A program made the position numbers and the translations under genes. From Synechococcus lacustris (GTDB lineage: Bacteria > Cyanobacteriota > Cyanobacteriia > PCC-6307 > Cyanobiaceae), in NCBI GenBank assembly GCA_903943975.1, contig CAJAQB010000012.1:1-64000 (forward strand): DNA of 64,000 bases, written 5' to 3'. The notes below the pieces were generated by a model that worked only from the letters and a program-made list of their open reading frames with translations, made no database searches and was not told where the DNA came from. The first letter of the stretch is position 1. The number at the start of each line of letters is the position of its first letter. Below are positions 26,021-34,370 of the stretch, piece by piece.

Positions 26021-27202
26021 AGGGCCCGCTGGCATCGCGGCCTGGCGGAAATCCCTGAGGCCGACTGGGATCGACTCACCGCCGCCGCCGGTTTGCCCTT
26101 TTACCGCTGGCGCTGGCTGGAGGCACTCGAACGCTCCGGCAGCATCACGCCCCGCCAGGGCTGGCAGCCCTGCCATCTCAGCCTCTGGCGCCAGGGGGAG
26201 CTGCTGGCAGTGGCGCCCCTCTATCTCAAGGGCCATAGCTATGGGGAATTTGTTTTTGACCAGTCCTTTGCCCAGCTGGCGGGTCAGCTGGGCCTGCGCT
26301 ATTACCCGAAACTGCTGGGCATGAGTCCACTGAGTCCAGTACTGGGCTATCGCTTTTTCATTGCCCCCGGCGAGGGGCAAGCCGAGATCACGGCGTTATT
26401 AATGCAGCTTATTGATCAGTTTTGTGGTCAGAACCAACTGCTGAGCTGCAATTTTCTCTATGTGGATCCCCAGTGGCGAACCCTGGCGGAGGCGGCCGGC
26501 TGTGCCCCTTGGCTGAATCAGCAGAGCCTCTGGACCAACCCCGGCTACGGCAACTTCAACGACTACCTGGCCAGCTTCAATGCCAACCAGCGCCGCAATA
26601 TCAAACGGGAACGGTTGGCGGTGGCCGCGGCTGGTTTAACGGTTACGGCGATCGCCGGGGAGGCGATCAGTGCGGCATTGCTCCTGCGCATGCACGATTT
26701 CTATCTGGACCACTGTCGTCGTTGGGGGCAATGGGGCAGCAAGTACCTCACGGAGGAGTTTTTCGTGCTGGCGGCCCAGCAGTTGCGGCAGCATCTGGTG
26801 TTATTTAGTGCCCACCAAGCTGGGGCTGACCCCCACAACCCCCTGGCGATGGCCCTCTGTGTGCACCAAGAGGACAAGCTCTGGGGTCGCTATTGGGGTT
26901 CGAATCTGGAGCTGGAAAACCTGCATTTCGAGGTTTGTTACTACGCACCGATCGATTGGGCCATCAGCCAGGGGGTGCGCAGCTTTGACCCCGGTGCAGG
27001 GGGCAGCCACAAGCGCCGCCGCGGTTTTGTGGCGCGGCCCCACGCCAGCCTGCACCGTTGGTATCAGCCGGAATTTGCCAGCTTGATCCAGCGTTGGTTA
27101 CCCCTGGCCAATGGTCAGCTGCTGGAGGAGGTGGAGGCGATCAATGCCGAGCTGCCCTTCAGCGCGGCGGGGATTCCCTGGGGCGTTGAGCCTTCAGAAT
27201 GA
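25976..27202 (+). CDS. FemAB/DUF482-like peptidoglycan-type acyltransferase
   Basis: 408 residues of the DUF482 (PF04339) group, which has tandem GNAT folds like FemAB enzymes that add amino acids to wall peptides. Marks: LPFYRWRWLEALERSGSI, LYLKGHSYGEFVFDQSF, FNANQRRNIKRER, and SFDPGAGGSHKRRRGF in the C-terminal part, the best conserved motif of the family. The reaction of DUF482 proteins is not established. The start is unsure (GTG 25976 or 25991) because the region is a 15-bp repeat. It overlaps the next gene by 4 bases. Confidence 0.85.
   Translation: MENVEVENGQLENGLRARWHRGLAEIPEADWDRLTAAAGLPFYRWRWLEALERSGSITPRQGWQPCHLSLWRQGELLAVAPLYLKGHSYGEFVFDQSFAQLAGQLGLRYYPKLLGMSPLSPVLGYRFFIAPGEGQAEITALLMQLIDQFCGQNQLLSCNFLYVDPQWRTLAEAAGCAPWLNQQSLWTNPGYGNFNDYLASFNANQRRNIKRERLAVAAAGLTVTAIAGEAISAALLLRMHDFYLDHCRRWGQWGSKYLTEEFFVLAAQQLRQHLVLFSAHQAGADPHNPLAMALCVHQEDKLWGRYWGSNLELENLHFEVCYYAPIDWAISQGVRSFDPGAGGSHKRRRGFVARPHASLHRWYQPEFASLIQRWLPLANGQLLEEVEAINAELPFSAAGIPWGVEPSE
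26647..26656. repeat. HIP1 site
   Basis: GGCGATCGCC within the FemAB-like gene. Confidence 0.85.
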
Positions 27203-27624
27203 GCTTTATGCAGTTGACACAGATCCCGCCGATGGCGCTGGGCCCCTTAACTTCCGACCAGCGCCATGCTTTGGATGAGGAGCTTTCCCGGCGCCAGATT
27301 GAGCTGGACCCCGCCGGTTATTTCTTGATCAAGCTGGATGAGGCGGCTGGGGAGCTGCTGGTGGAGCACTTCAGCAATGTGATCAACGACCGGGGCCTGG
27401 CCACTGATCCAGACACCGGCGAAGTGTTGGCCTGCCGTGGGGCTGGCCCCAGAACCCCCCTGGCGGTGTTTCGCGGCCGCACTGCCAAGGAGCTGGGCAT
27501 GGCCCTCACGGAAGGCCCCGGCCCCCTCTGCCTCAGTCGCCTAGACCATGCCCTCTACCTGGGCAGGGAACTGCAGCGGGCCGAGCTTTGCCTGGAAAGC
27601 GGCCGCGCCTATGTCCAAGACTGA
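27199..27624 (+). CDS. DUF4346-like protein
   Basis: 141 residues. The central segment ELDPAGYFLIKLDEAAGELL followed by VEHFSN matches my memory of the cyanobacterial DUF4346 family. A C-terminal GPGPLCLSRLDHALYLGREL is also conserved-looking. Function is unknown. The ATG at 27199 overlaps the FemAB-like stop (ATGA), so the two are co-translated. Its stop codon abuts the stop of the convergent radical SAM gene with no gap. Confidence 0.75.
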   Translation: MSFMQLTQIPPMALGPLTSDQRHALDEELSRRQIELDPAGYFLIKLDEAAGELLVEHFSNVINDRGLATDPDTGEVLACRGAGPRTPLAVFRGRTAKELGMALTEGPGPLCLSRLDHALYLGRELQRAELCLESGRAYVQD

Positions 27625-29226
27625 TCAAGCAGTTTGCAATTGCGCTGCCACATTGCTGGGTTCTTCCGGCGGTAGGCAGGCCAGCTGATCGGCGATTTCC
27701 TTCTGGACGATGCCGCGGTATTCCTGGAAGTGTTCGTTGTGGGCAAGGGTCACAAGGAACTGTTCCAAGTTGTCGGGATTGCGCCGGGCGATGGTGGCCA
27801 AGGATTTCCAGAAGCGGAAGCGGGTGTCTCTTACTAGGCCTTGGCGCCAAACCACGATGGCGAGGGCGCGCACGTCGGTGAATGAGGGCAGGCTGGGCTT
27901 GCCAAGGGCAGCGGTTTTCACATAGCTCTGCCAGCGGGGTTTACCCACCTTTAGGTAATAGTGAGTAACTCTATCGATGTAGGCGTTGGGTTCATAGAGA
28001 CGGCTGAAGGCATCTACGTATTCATTGGCAATGTCGCGGATGGGGCGACTGGGCACGAAATTAAGCAGATTGGTTTGATTCACACCTTTGGCATCGGCTT
28101 TCTCCTGAATCAAACGACCTTCTTTCTCAAGGCGATGCCAGAGCCCTGTGTTGGGCAGGGCCTGGAGCATGCCCATCATCGCGGCGGGAATCCCCGTGCG
28201 GCTTACAAATTCAACGATGCGGTTGCCGGCGCCGGCCTTTTCACCATCGAAACCGATGATGAAGCCAGCCATCACGCGAATGCCATAGGAGGTGATGCGA
28301 TCCACCGACTCCTCTAGGGAACTGCGGGTGTTCTGGTGTTTGCCAGCACTGGAGAGGCTGGCTTCGTCTGGGGTTTCGATGCCGAGGAAGACGCTGTCGA
28401 AGCGGGCTTCCGCCATCATTTCCAGCAGTTCATCATCGGCGGCCAGATCCACGGAGGCTTCGGTGGCGAAGCTAAAGGGATAGCCCCGTTCGATCTGCCA
28501 TTGCTTAAGGGCCGGCAGTAGCAACTTGGCGTTGCGTTTATTGCCGATGAAATTGTCATCCACCAGGAAGATTGAACGGCGCCAGCCCAGGTCGTAAAGG
28601 GCTTGGAGTTCGGCGATCAGTTGCTCGGGGTTCTTGGTGCGGGGCTTACGGCCATAGAGCACGATGATGTCGCAGAATTCGCACTGGAAGGGGCAGCCCC
28701 GGGAGAACTGCACCGACATTGAGTCGTAGGCACTCAGGTCCAGCAGGTCGAAGCGCGGAATCGGGGTGCCGGTTACATCGGGTTTCTCGCCATTGGAGCT
28801 GAAGCGACCGCTCTTTTCCCCCTTTTGAATCGCTTCGATGAACAGCGGCAGCGTTATTTCCCCCTCATCAAGCACCTTGAAATCCACCAGGGCCAGCTCG
28901 GGGGCATCGGGGGTGGAGCTGGCGAAGGGCCCCCCCACGGCCACCGGCAGGCCGCGGCGCTTGGCCTCGGTAATTTGCCGTTGCATATCTTCCTTCTGAA
29001 CGATCATTCCCGAGATCACCACCAACTCGGCCCAGGCCCAATCGGCTTCAGTTACCTCATTCACATTGCGGTCCACCAGGCGCATCGGCCATTCCTGGGG
29101 TAACAACGCCGCCACGGTGACAATGCCGAGCGGCGGCAACAGCACCTTGCGATTTACGAGCTCGAGGATTTTCTCGTAGCTCCAGAAGGTTTTGGGGAAT
29201 TCCGGGTAAACGAACAGCGTGCGCAT
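27625..29226 (-). CDS. B12-binding radical SAM protein with DUF4070 tail
   Basis: 533 residues. A cobalamin-binding Rossmann domain lacking the usual DXHXXG (about 1-135; LPPLGIVTVAALLPQEW) precedes a radical SAM core with the cluster motif C178-x3-C182-x2-C185 (SRGCPFQCEFCDI), then VDDNFIGNKRN and FLGIETPDE, then a DUF4070-like C-terminus. These proteins are class B methylases or related. It resembles HpnP, the hopanoid C-2 methylase, in layout, but a generic cyanobacterial paralogue fits equally well. The substrate is unknown. Codon use is more biased than in neighbours, so it may be well expressed. Confidence 0.88.
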   Translation of the reverse strand: MRTLFVYPEFPKTFWSYEKILELVNRKVLLPPLGIVTVAALLPQEWPMRLVDRNVNEVTEADWAWAELVVISGMIVQKEDMQRQITEAKRRGLPVAVGGPFASSTPDAPELALVDFKVLDEGEITLPLFIEAIQKGEKSGRFSSNGEKPDVTGTPIPRFDLLDLSAYDSMSVQFSRGCPFQCEFCDIIVLYGRKPRTKNPEQLIAELQALYDLGWRRSIFLVDDNFIGNKRNAKLLLPALKQWQIERGYPFSFATEASVDLAADDELLEMMAEARFDSVFLGIETPDEASLSSAGKHQNTRSSLEESVDRITSYGIRVMAGFIIGFDGEKAGAGNRIVEFVSRTGIPAAMMGMLQALPNTGLWHRLEKEGRLIQEKADAKGVNQTNLLNFVPSRPIRDIANEYVDAFSRLYEPNAYIDRVTHYYLKVGKPRWQSYVKTAALGKPSLPSFTDVRALAIVVWRQGLVRDTRFRFWKSLATIARRNPDNLEQFLVTLAHNEHFQEYRGIVQKEIADQLACLPPEEPSNVAAQLQTA

Positions 29227-29335
29227 GCCGGAGTAGGGGGGGGTCGCGGTGGCCTTATAGCCAGGTGGCTAAAGCTTAATCGGTCTGGCCCAGGGCTGGG
29301 TTCTGCTGTAATGGCAGCACCTCTGCAAACGATCC

Positions 29336-29428
29336 ATGGGAATCGCCCTCTATCTCGTTCTCGTGGCTTCTGGCCTGGCGGCGGCGGCGGTGATCAGCAA
29401 GGTGCTGAAGGGCATCAAGCTGATCTGA
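29336..29428 (+). CDS. petL: Probable cytochrome b6f subunit PetL
   Basis: A 30-residue frame, MGIALYLVLVASGLAAAAVI then SKVLKGIKLI, with one transmembrane helix and a basic end. The GIKLI end and size match the PetL pattern, a one-helix subunit that stabilises the cytochrome b6f complex. ATG 29336 is the only ATG in frame; a stop lies 25 bases upstream. No clear ribosome site is seen. Other tiny thylakoid or NDH subunits are the alternative. Confidence 0.6.
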   Translation: MGIALYLVLVASGLAAAAVISKVLKGIKLI

Positions 29429-29451
29429 GCACCTGCTTCAGCTCGCCAAGG

Positions 29452-30678
29452 TCAGCTCACCAGGGTCAGCTGGCGGCGGCCCCGGCGCAGCAATTCCAGT
29501 AAGGCCAGGGCTGTGCCCAGGGCCCCCAGCAGTCCAAAGGTGGGGCCGAGGCCCCAGTGCATCGTTAGCCCGGCGGCGATCAGGCCGCTGAGGCCGCCAC
29601 CGCCAAGAAAAGCGATCTGGCTGAGGCCAGCCATGCGTCCCCGCAACACCTGGGGGGCAGCCACCTGGGCGATCAGGTTGCAGCCGGAGAGCAGGGCGGC
29701 GGTGCCGGCCCCGATCAGGAAGGCCATGGCCAGGCTCCAGCCCGCCAGGCCCTCCCCCTGGGCCATGCCCATCTGGGCCAGGGCGGTGACCAGGCCACTG
29801 CCCCCCAGCAGCAGTCCAGGCCGTTGGCTGAGCCATTCACTGTTGCGTTGCAGCACCAGGCCGCCGCAGATGCTGCCGGCCGCCAGGATGCTGGTGAATA
29901 GGCCCAGGTCTTGGGGGCTGGGGCCCACCAGGTGGGCGGCGATTAGTGGCGCCAGGCCAGGGTGGAAGAAGCCCACCAGGCAAAACAAGCCGGTGAAGCG
30001 CAGCACATGGCGCAGGTCGGGGCCGCAGTTGCGCCAGGCGGCCCCCAGGCTGGCGCTGGCGCCCCCCTGGCTGCGTTGTTCCTGCTCCCGGTGGGGCCGC
30101 AACAGCCAGACCACCGAAGCGATCGGTAATAGGTAGGTGGCGGCATCGAGCAACAGGGCCATGGCCGGGCCGGTGAAGGCCACCAGCGCGCCGCCAATCG
30201 GCGGCCCCACCAACTTGCCCACGTTGAACACCACGGAAAAACTGGTGAGGTAAGGCCCCAGTTCCTCGGGGCGGTTTACCAGTAGGGCGCAGTACTTATT
30301 GCGGGCGGTGAGTTCGTAGGCGCTGGCGAGCCCCACCACCAGGGTGCTGAACAACAGCAGGGCCGCTTGGCTGCGTCCCTGGGTGAGGGGAATGGCGAGG
30401 GCGCCGAGGGCGGCCCCCAGCAACAGGCCCCACTGGGCCCACACCAGCACCCGTTCGCAGCCATGGCGATCGGTAACTACCCCGGCGGGGCCACTCACCA
30501 CCAGGGTGGGTAAAGACAACAGGGCGAAATGCAGGGCCAGCAGCATGGGCTGGTGGGTGCCATCCATCAGCACCCAGCCCTTGGCGGTGAGGCCCGCAAA
30601 CGAGCCCATGGTGCTCAGCCCCGAGGCCACCAGAAAGATCTGCCGCTGGCGCTCTAGGGGAGGGGAGCCTGGGATCAC
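29452..30678 (-). CDS. MFS exporter (EntS-like, MFS_3)
   Basis: 408 residues with about 10-12 membrane spans, the whole length hydrophobic. The motif between spans 2 and 3 ([17 protein letters not shown]) is the major-facilitator signature. The segment [15 protein letters not shown] and the following [20 protein letters not shown] match the exporters typified by EntS. It should export a small solute; the substrate is unknown. Its start overlaps the rimO stop by 4 bases, so the two are co-transcribed. Confidence 0.9.
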   Translation of the reverse strand: MIPGSPPLERQRQIFLVASGLSTMGSFAGLTAKGWVLMDGTHQPMLLALHFALLSLPTLVVSGPAGVVTDRHGCERVLVWAQWGLLLGAALGALAIPLTQGRSQAALLLFSTLVVGLASAYELTARNKYCALLVNRPEELGPYLTSFSVVFNVGKLVGPPIGGALVAFTGPAMALLLDAATYLLPIASVVWLLRPHREQEQRSQGGASASLGAAWRNCGPDLRHVLRFTGLFCLVGFFHPGLAPLIAAHLVGPSPQDLGLFTSILAAGSICGGLVLQRNSEWLSQRPGLLLGGSGLVTALAQMGMAQGEGLAGWSLAMAFLIGAGTAALLSGCNLIAQVAAPQVLRGRMAGLSQIAFLGGGGLSGLIAAGLTMHWGLGPTFGLLGALGTALALLELLRRGRRQLTLVS

Positions 30679-32057
30679 AGGGGGCGACTGGCGCCGACCA
30701 TCGCTTCTATACCCACCACTTCCCCCTCCAGGTCGTAGGCCGAGGCGCCGGTGAGGCGCACGGGCACCATCGTGCCGGGGGCGGCGGTGCGACCGTCGGG
30801 CCCGGGCCGCACCAGCACTTCACCATCCACATCGGGGGCAAAGCGCAGGCAGCGGCCGATCAGGGCGCCGCTGCTGGGGTTCTCCTGTTCGATCAACACA
30901 TCCACGATCCGGCCCACCCAGGCGGCATTGCCTTCGGCGCTGATCGCCTGTTGGGCTGCCATCAGCCGGTCCCGCCGTTGCTCCGCCACGGCGGCGGCCA
31001 CTGGATTAGGCAGGCTGGCGGCGGCGGTGCCGTCCTCCGGCGAGAAACAAAACACGCCCACATGGTCAAAGCGCTGCTCCTCCACAAACTGCAGCAGGTG
31101 TTCGAACTGCTCTTCGGTTTCGCCCGGAAAGCCAACGATGAAAGTGGTGCGCAGCACCGCATCGGGCAGCTGCTGGCGGATGCGCTGCAGCAATTCGCCG
31201 TTCACCCCCGCCTGCCAGGGCCGGTTCATCGCCTTCAGCACCTCGGGATGGCTGTGCTGCAGGGGTAAGTCGAGGTAGGGGAGCACGTTTGGCACCTCCC
31301 GGTAGGCGGCCAAAACTTCGGGGCTGAGGCCGGTGGGGTAGGCGTAATGGACGCGGATCCAGGGGATTTCCACCTCCCCTAGGGCCCGCAACAACTCCGC
31401 CAGTTGCGGTTTGCCGTAGAGGTCTAGGCCGTAGTTGGTGGTGATCTGGCTGATCAGGATCAGTTCTTGCACCCCCTGGGCCGCCAGCTGTTGGGCCTCG
31501 GTCACGATTGATTCGATCGGCCGTGAACGCTGGTCACCGCGCAGCTTCGGAATGATGCAGAAGGCGCAGCGGTAGTCGCAGCCCTCGGCCACCTTCAGGT
31601 AGGCCACCGCTTCGGAGGTGGTGCGATAGCGGGGCAGGTGCTCGTCTGCCACAAAGGTGGGCACGGCACTCACCCGGTTCACCCGTTCGCCGGCCTCCAC
31701 CCGTTCCAACACCTCCACGATGTGCTGGTAATCACCGGTGCCAACGATGGCGCGGGCCTCCGGCAGGGCTTCCAGCAGCTCCTCCTGGAAATGCTGGGCG
31801 AGGCAGCCGGCGATCACGATTTGTTTGCCCTGTTCGGCCAGGTCCACCAGGGTGCGCACCGATTCCTGGCGGGCCTCCTGGATAAAGGAGCAGGTATTTA
31901 CCACCACCACATTGGCTTCCGCTTCATCGGCGCTCACCCCATAGCCGGCCTCGGCCAGCAAACCAAGCATGTGTTCGGTGTCCACGCGGTTCTTTTCGCA
32001 GCCCAGGTGCGAGAAGGCCACGGTGGCTTTTGGCTTAGGGGACGGCTCGGAGGCCAT
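30675..32057 (-). CDS. rimO: Ribosomal protein S12 methylthiotransferase
   Basis: 460 residues. It methylthiolates Asp of ribosomal protein S12 with a radical SAM cluster and an auxiliary Fe-S cluster. The N-terminal UPF0004 domain has its three cysteines (Cys20 in [24 protein letters not shown]). The radical SAM motif is [13 protein letters not shown], and a TRAM domain closes the protein. Its LGCEKNR start distinguishes RimO from MiaB. The open frame reaches 32153, but ATG 32057 gives the family N-terminus. It is divergent from btpA. Confidence 0.96.
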   Translation of the reverse strand: MASEPSPKPKATVAFSHLGCEKNRVDTEHMLGLLAEAGYGVSADEAEANVVVVNTCSFIQEARQESVRTLVDLAEQGKQIVIAGCLAQHFQEELLEALPEARAIVGTGDYQHIVEVLERVEAGERVNRVSAVPTFVADEHLPRYRTTSEAVAYLKVAEGCDYRCAFCIIPKLRGDQRSRPIESIVTEAQQLAAQGVQELILISQITTNYGLDLYGKPQLAELLRALGEVEIPWIRVHYAYPTGLSPEVLAAYREVPNVLPYLDLPLQHSHPEVLKAMNRPWQAGVNGELLQRIRQQLPDAVLRTTFIVGFPGETEEQFEHLLQFVEEQRFDHVGVFCFSPEDGTAAASLPNPVAAAVAEQRRDRLMAAQQAISAEGNAAWVGRIVDVLIEQENPSSGALIGRCLRFAPDVDGEVLVRPGPDGRTAAPGTMVPVRLTGASAYDLEGEVVGIEAMVGASRPL

Positions 32058-32089
32058 GGCAGCATCGGCCCAACTTCTCAACCTAACCC

Positions 32090-32929
32090 GTGGCTGCTGC
32101 GGTCCCCTGGCAACGCCTGTTTGAGCCTGGCCCCAGGGGCGCGGCTGAGGCAAAAAACCCAGCCTTGATTGGTGTGCTGCACCTGCCGCCCCTGCCCGGT
32201 AGCCCCGGCTGGGGGGGCTCGATGGCGGCGGTGCGCCGTTGGGCCCTTGATGATGCGGCCGCCTATCTGGAGGGCGGGGCGGCCGGACTAGTGGTGGAGA
32301 ACTTCGGTGATCTGCCCTTCTTTGCCGGGGCGGTGCCCCCCGAAACCGTGGCGGCCATGGCTGTGATCGCCGCCGAGGTGGTGGCGCTCGCCGCTGGTCG
32401 CCCGGTGGGGATCAATGTGTTGCGCAATGACGGCGCCGCTGCCCTGGCGGTGGCGGCGGCCAGTGGCGCCAGCTTTGTGCGCTTAAACGTGCTCAGTGGG
32501 GCGATGGTCACAGACCAGGGCTTGATTCAGGGGCGGGCGGCGGAGCTGTTGCGGCTAAAACGGCTCCTTGACCTCGCCGATGTGGGCATCTTTGCCGATG
32601 TATTGGTGAAGCACGCCTACCCCCTGGCGCCCCAACCGATCGCTGAGGCGGTGGAAGACAGCCTGCACCGGGCTGGGGCCGATGCGGTGATCGTGAGCGG
32701 AGTGGCCACCGGGGCGCCGCCCCTGCTGGCGGATCTGCAGGCCGCCCAGCTGGCGGCCGCCGGTGCGCCGGTGTTGATCGGCAGTGGCTGTAGTGGGGCC
32801 AATGCCGACCAGTTAGCCCCCCTCTGCCAGGGGGTGATTGTGGCCAGTTCGCTCAAGCGCGATGGGTTGCTGGCCAATCCAGTGGATCCCGAGCGGGTGC
32901 GGGCCCTACGCCAGGCGCTGGGGGTCTGA
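32090..32929 (+). CDS. btpA: BtpA family photosystem I biogenesis protein
   Basis: 279 residues. BtpA is an extrinsic thylakoid protein needed to keep photosystem I reaction-centre proteins stable in Synechocystis. It has a TIM-barrel-like fold: [18 protein letters not shown], then [42 protein letters not shown] and VIVSGVATG, all hallmarks. GTG 32090 is the start, 32 bases from the divergent rimO. The 3' end is 15 bases from the convergent barrel gene. Confidence 0.93.
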   Translation: MAAAVPWQRLFEPGPRGAAEAKNPALIGVLHLPPLPGSPGWGGSMAAVRRWALDDAAAYLEGGAAGLVVENFGDLPFFAGAVPPETVAAMAVIAAEVVALAAGRPVGINVLRNDGAAALAVAAASGASFVRLNVLSGAMVTDQGLIQGRAAELLRLKRLLDLADVGIFADVLVKHAYPLAPQPIAEAVEDSLHRAGADAVIVSGVATGAPPLLADLQAAQLAAAGAPVLIGSGCSGANADQLAPLCQGVIVASSLKRDGLLANPVDPERVRALRQALGV

Positions 32930-32944
32930 CCTTCGGCGGGTTGA

Positions 32945-34165
32945 TCAGAAGCGCAGCTGCAAGCCGCCGCCCAGGTTCCAGAGGGGGCTGTTGCTGTACA
33001 GCTCGGCTCCGCCCCGGGCGTAGATCACCGTGTTGTTGGCAAAGCCGTAGCTGAGCTGGCCCTGGAGGCCGAGGCCGCTGGCTTCAACGGCCGGGCTGCG
33101 CAGGTTGAGGGCTTGGCCGTTAACAACACCAATGCTGGTGCTGGGGGTATCCCCCAGGAATCCCCGCTGCAGCCACGACACCCGCACCGAGGGGGTAAAG
33201 AGGTTTTTGCCATCGCGTATCGGCGCTCTCCAGGTAACGCCGAGATCGAGGCCGCCGAAGCTGCTGTTTATGGATCCGATGCGGTAGCGGTTATTCGTTA
33301 CGGCGTCGAAACGGCTGCCGCCATTGAGATTGAGGCTGCTGCTGCTGAGCAACAGGCTCGGTTCCAGCAGCTGACTTTCCGAGAGCTTCCAGCGCAGGCC
33401 CGCCTGGAGGGCGGCATTAAAGGCGCTGCCGCTTTGGCTCAGGTTGTAGCTGCGCACCCCGAAGGCATTGCTGCTGATCAGTGCCAGGGGGCTGGTGCCG
33501 TTCACCCCATCGAGGCCCAGGGCCCCATTCACAAACCAATCTGGGGTTTGGTACTGGGCAAACAAACCAGCGCCCGCCTCCTGCAGCGTTGAGGAGCTGC
33601 TGCTGAATCCCAGGATTCCAGCGCCATTGATGTTCTGTTCCGCCAGGCGCCCAAACACCCCGGCTCGGAACTGTTCGCTGAAGGCGTAGTCGAGCTTCAA
33701 GCCCGCGGCATAGCCGCCATTCAAAGTGCTGGCGCCGTAGCCATGGCGGGCGGGCAACAGGGTGCCGCCGCCGGTGCCCCCCCAGGCCCGCAGCCGCCAG
33801 CCATCCCGTTCGCTGTAGTAAGCCCCCGGGGTGGTGGCGAAGCGATAGGCGGGGTCGGCGCTGGTTTCAGGTCCAGGGGCCACCAGCTCCTTGGCGGCGG
33901 CAGGCACCTTCTGGGGTAGGGGTTCCAGCAGGTCCTGACTGAACAGCTGCCAATTGCTGAAGGCGGCGAGGGGGGCCAGGGTTGCTGCCGAGCGATTCAG
34001 CTGCACGGTCACCGGCACGCCCGGGCTGGGGCTGCTGGTAATTGGGGTGCTGGTAACGGGCGGGCAGCCGATCTCACTGCTGAAGGGATCACAGATCGCC
34101 TGGGCTGGGCTGGCCCCCAGGCTCAGAGCTGCCAGAGCAACGGCGACAAAATGGTGACGGCCCAT
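32945..34165 (-). CDS. Outer-membrane beta-barrel (autotransporter-like) protein
   Basis: 406 residues. A signal peptide (residues 1-24, ending PAQA) is followed by a short Cys- and Pro-rich segment (AICDPFSSEIGCPP), a linker of about 90 residues, and a barrel of about 260 residues with alternating strands (LRAWGGTGGGTLLPARHGYG; RAGVFGRLAEQNI) ending LQLRF. The C-terminal part looks like an autotransporter beta-domain with almost no passenger. The start is ATG 34165; the frame is open to 34258 but the extra part is not signal-like. It is divergent from the giant surface-protein gene. Function is not known. Confidence 0.75.
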   Translation of the reverse strand: MGRHHFVAVALAALSLGASPAQAICDPFSSEIGCPPVTSTPITSSPSPGVPVTVQLNRSAATLAPLAAFSNWQLFSQDLLEPLPQKVPAAAKELVAPGPETSADPAYRFATTPGAYYSERDGWRLRAWGGTGGGTLLPARHGYGASTLNGGYAAGLKLDYAFSEQFRAGVFGRLAEQNINGAGILGFSSSSSTLQEAGAGLFAQYQTPDWFVNGALGLDGVNGTSPLALISSNAFGVRSYNLSQSGSAFNAALQAGLRWKLSESQLLEPSLLLSSSSLNLNGGSRFDAVTNNRYRIGSINSSFGGLDLGVTWRAPIRDGKNLFTPSVRVSWLQRGFLGDTPSTSIGVVNGQALNLRSPAVEASGLGLQGQLSYGFANNTVIYARGGAELYSNSPLWNLGGGLQLRF

Positions 34166-34199
34166 GGGGGAGGCAGAGCTTTTGAAGGAGCTTAAGGAT

Positions 34200-34306
34200 C
34201 CCCCAGGCCGCGGCAATGTATTAAGCGGGCCTGGGGGCTCTGGGAGAGGGGAAATCATGCAATTTTTGCAATTAAGCCCAGGCTTCGCTGGGGCCGGGCC
34301 ATTTTT
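34200..34306. promoter_or_regulatory. Palindrome-rich divergent control region
   Basis: The 205-bp gap between the barrel gene and the giant gene holds a 10-bp perfect stem (CCCCCAGGCC at 34200-34209 with GGCCTGGGGG at 34228-34237), a 13-base palindrome TGCAATTTTTGCA (34258-34270), and a short hairpin CCCAG-GCTTCG-CTGGG (34277-34292) with a T tract at 34302-34306. No clear promoter boxes could be assigned. Confidence 0.55.
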
Positions 34307-34370
34307 CGCCCTTTTGGGAGCTGCGATTCCTGCTCTAACTTTTTAGGGTGAATAAATCTGTCTGAAGGCA

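Noticed and set aside
27625-29226. Assignment as HpnP (hopanoid C-2 methylase)
   Set aside because: The domain order agrees, but generic cyanobacterial paralogues look the same and no hopanoid genes are nearby.
25976-34165. Horizontal island boundary such as a tRNA or integrase near the giant gene
   Set aside because: No tRNA, integrase, transposase or flanking direct repeat was seen, and both flanks are ordinary cyanobacterial genes.
34277-34306. Intrinsic terminator upstream of the giant gene
   Set aside because: The stem is only 5 bp and the T tract begins about 9 bases after it, so it is not a convincing terminator.
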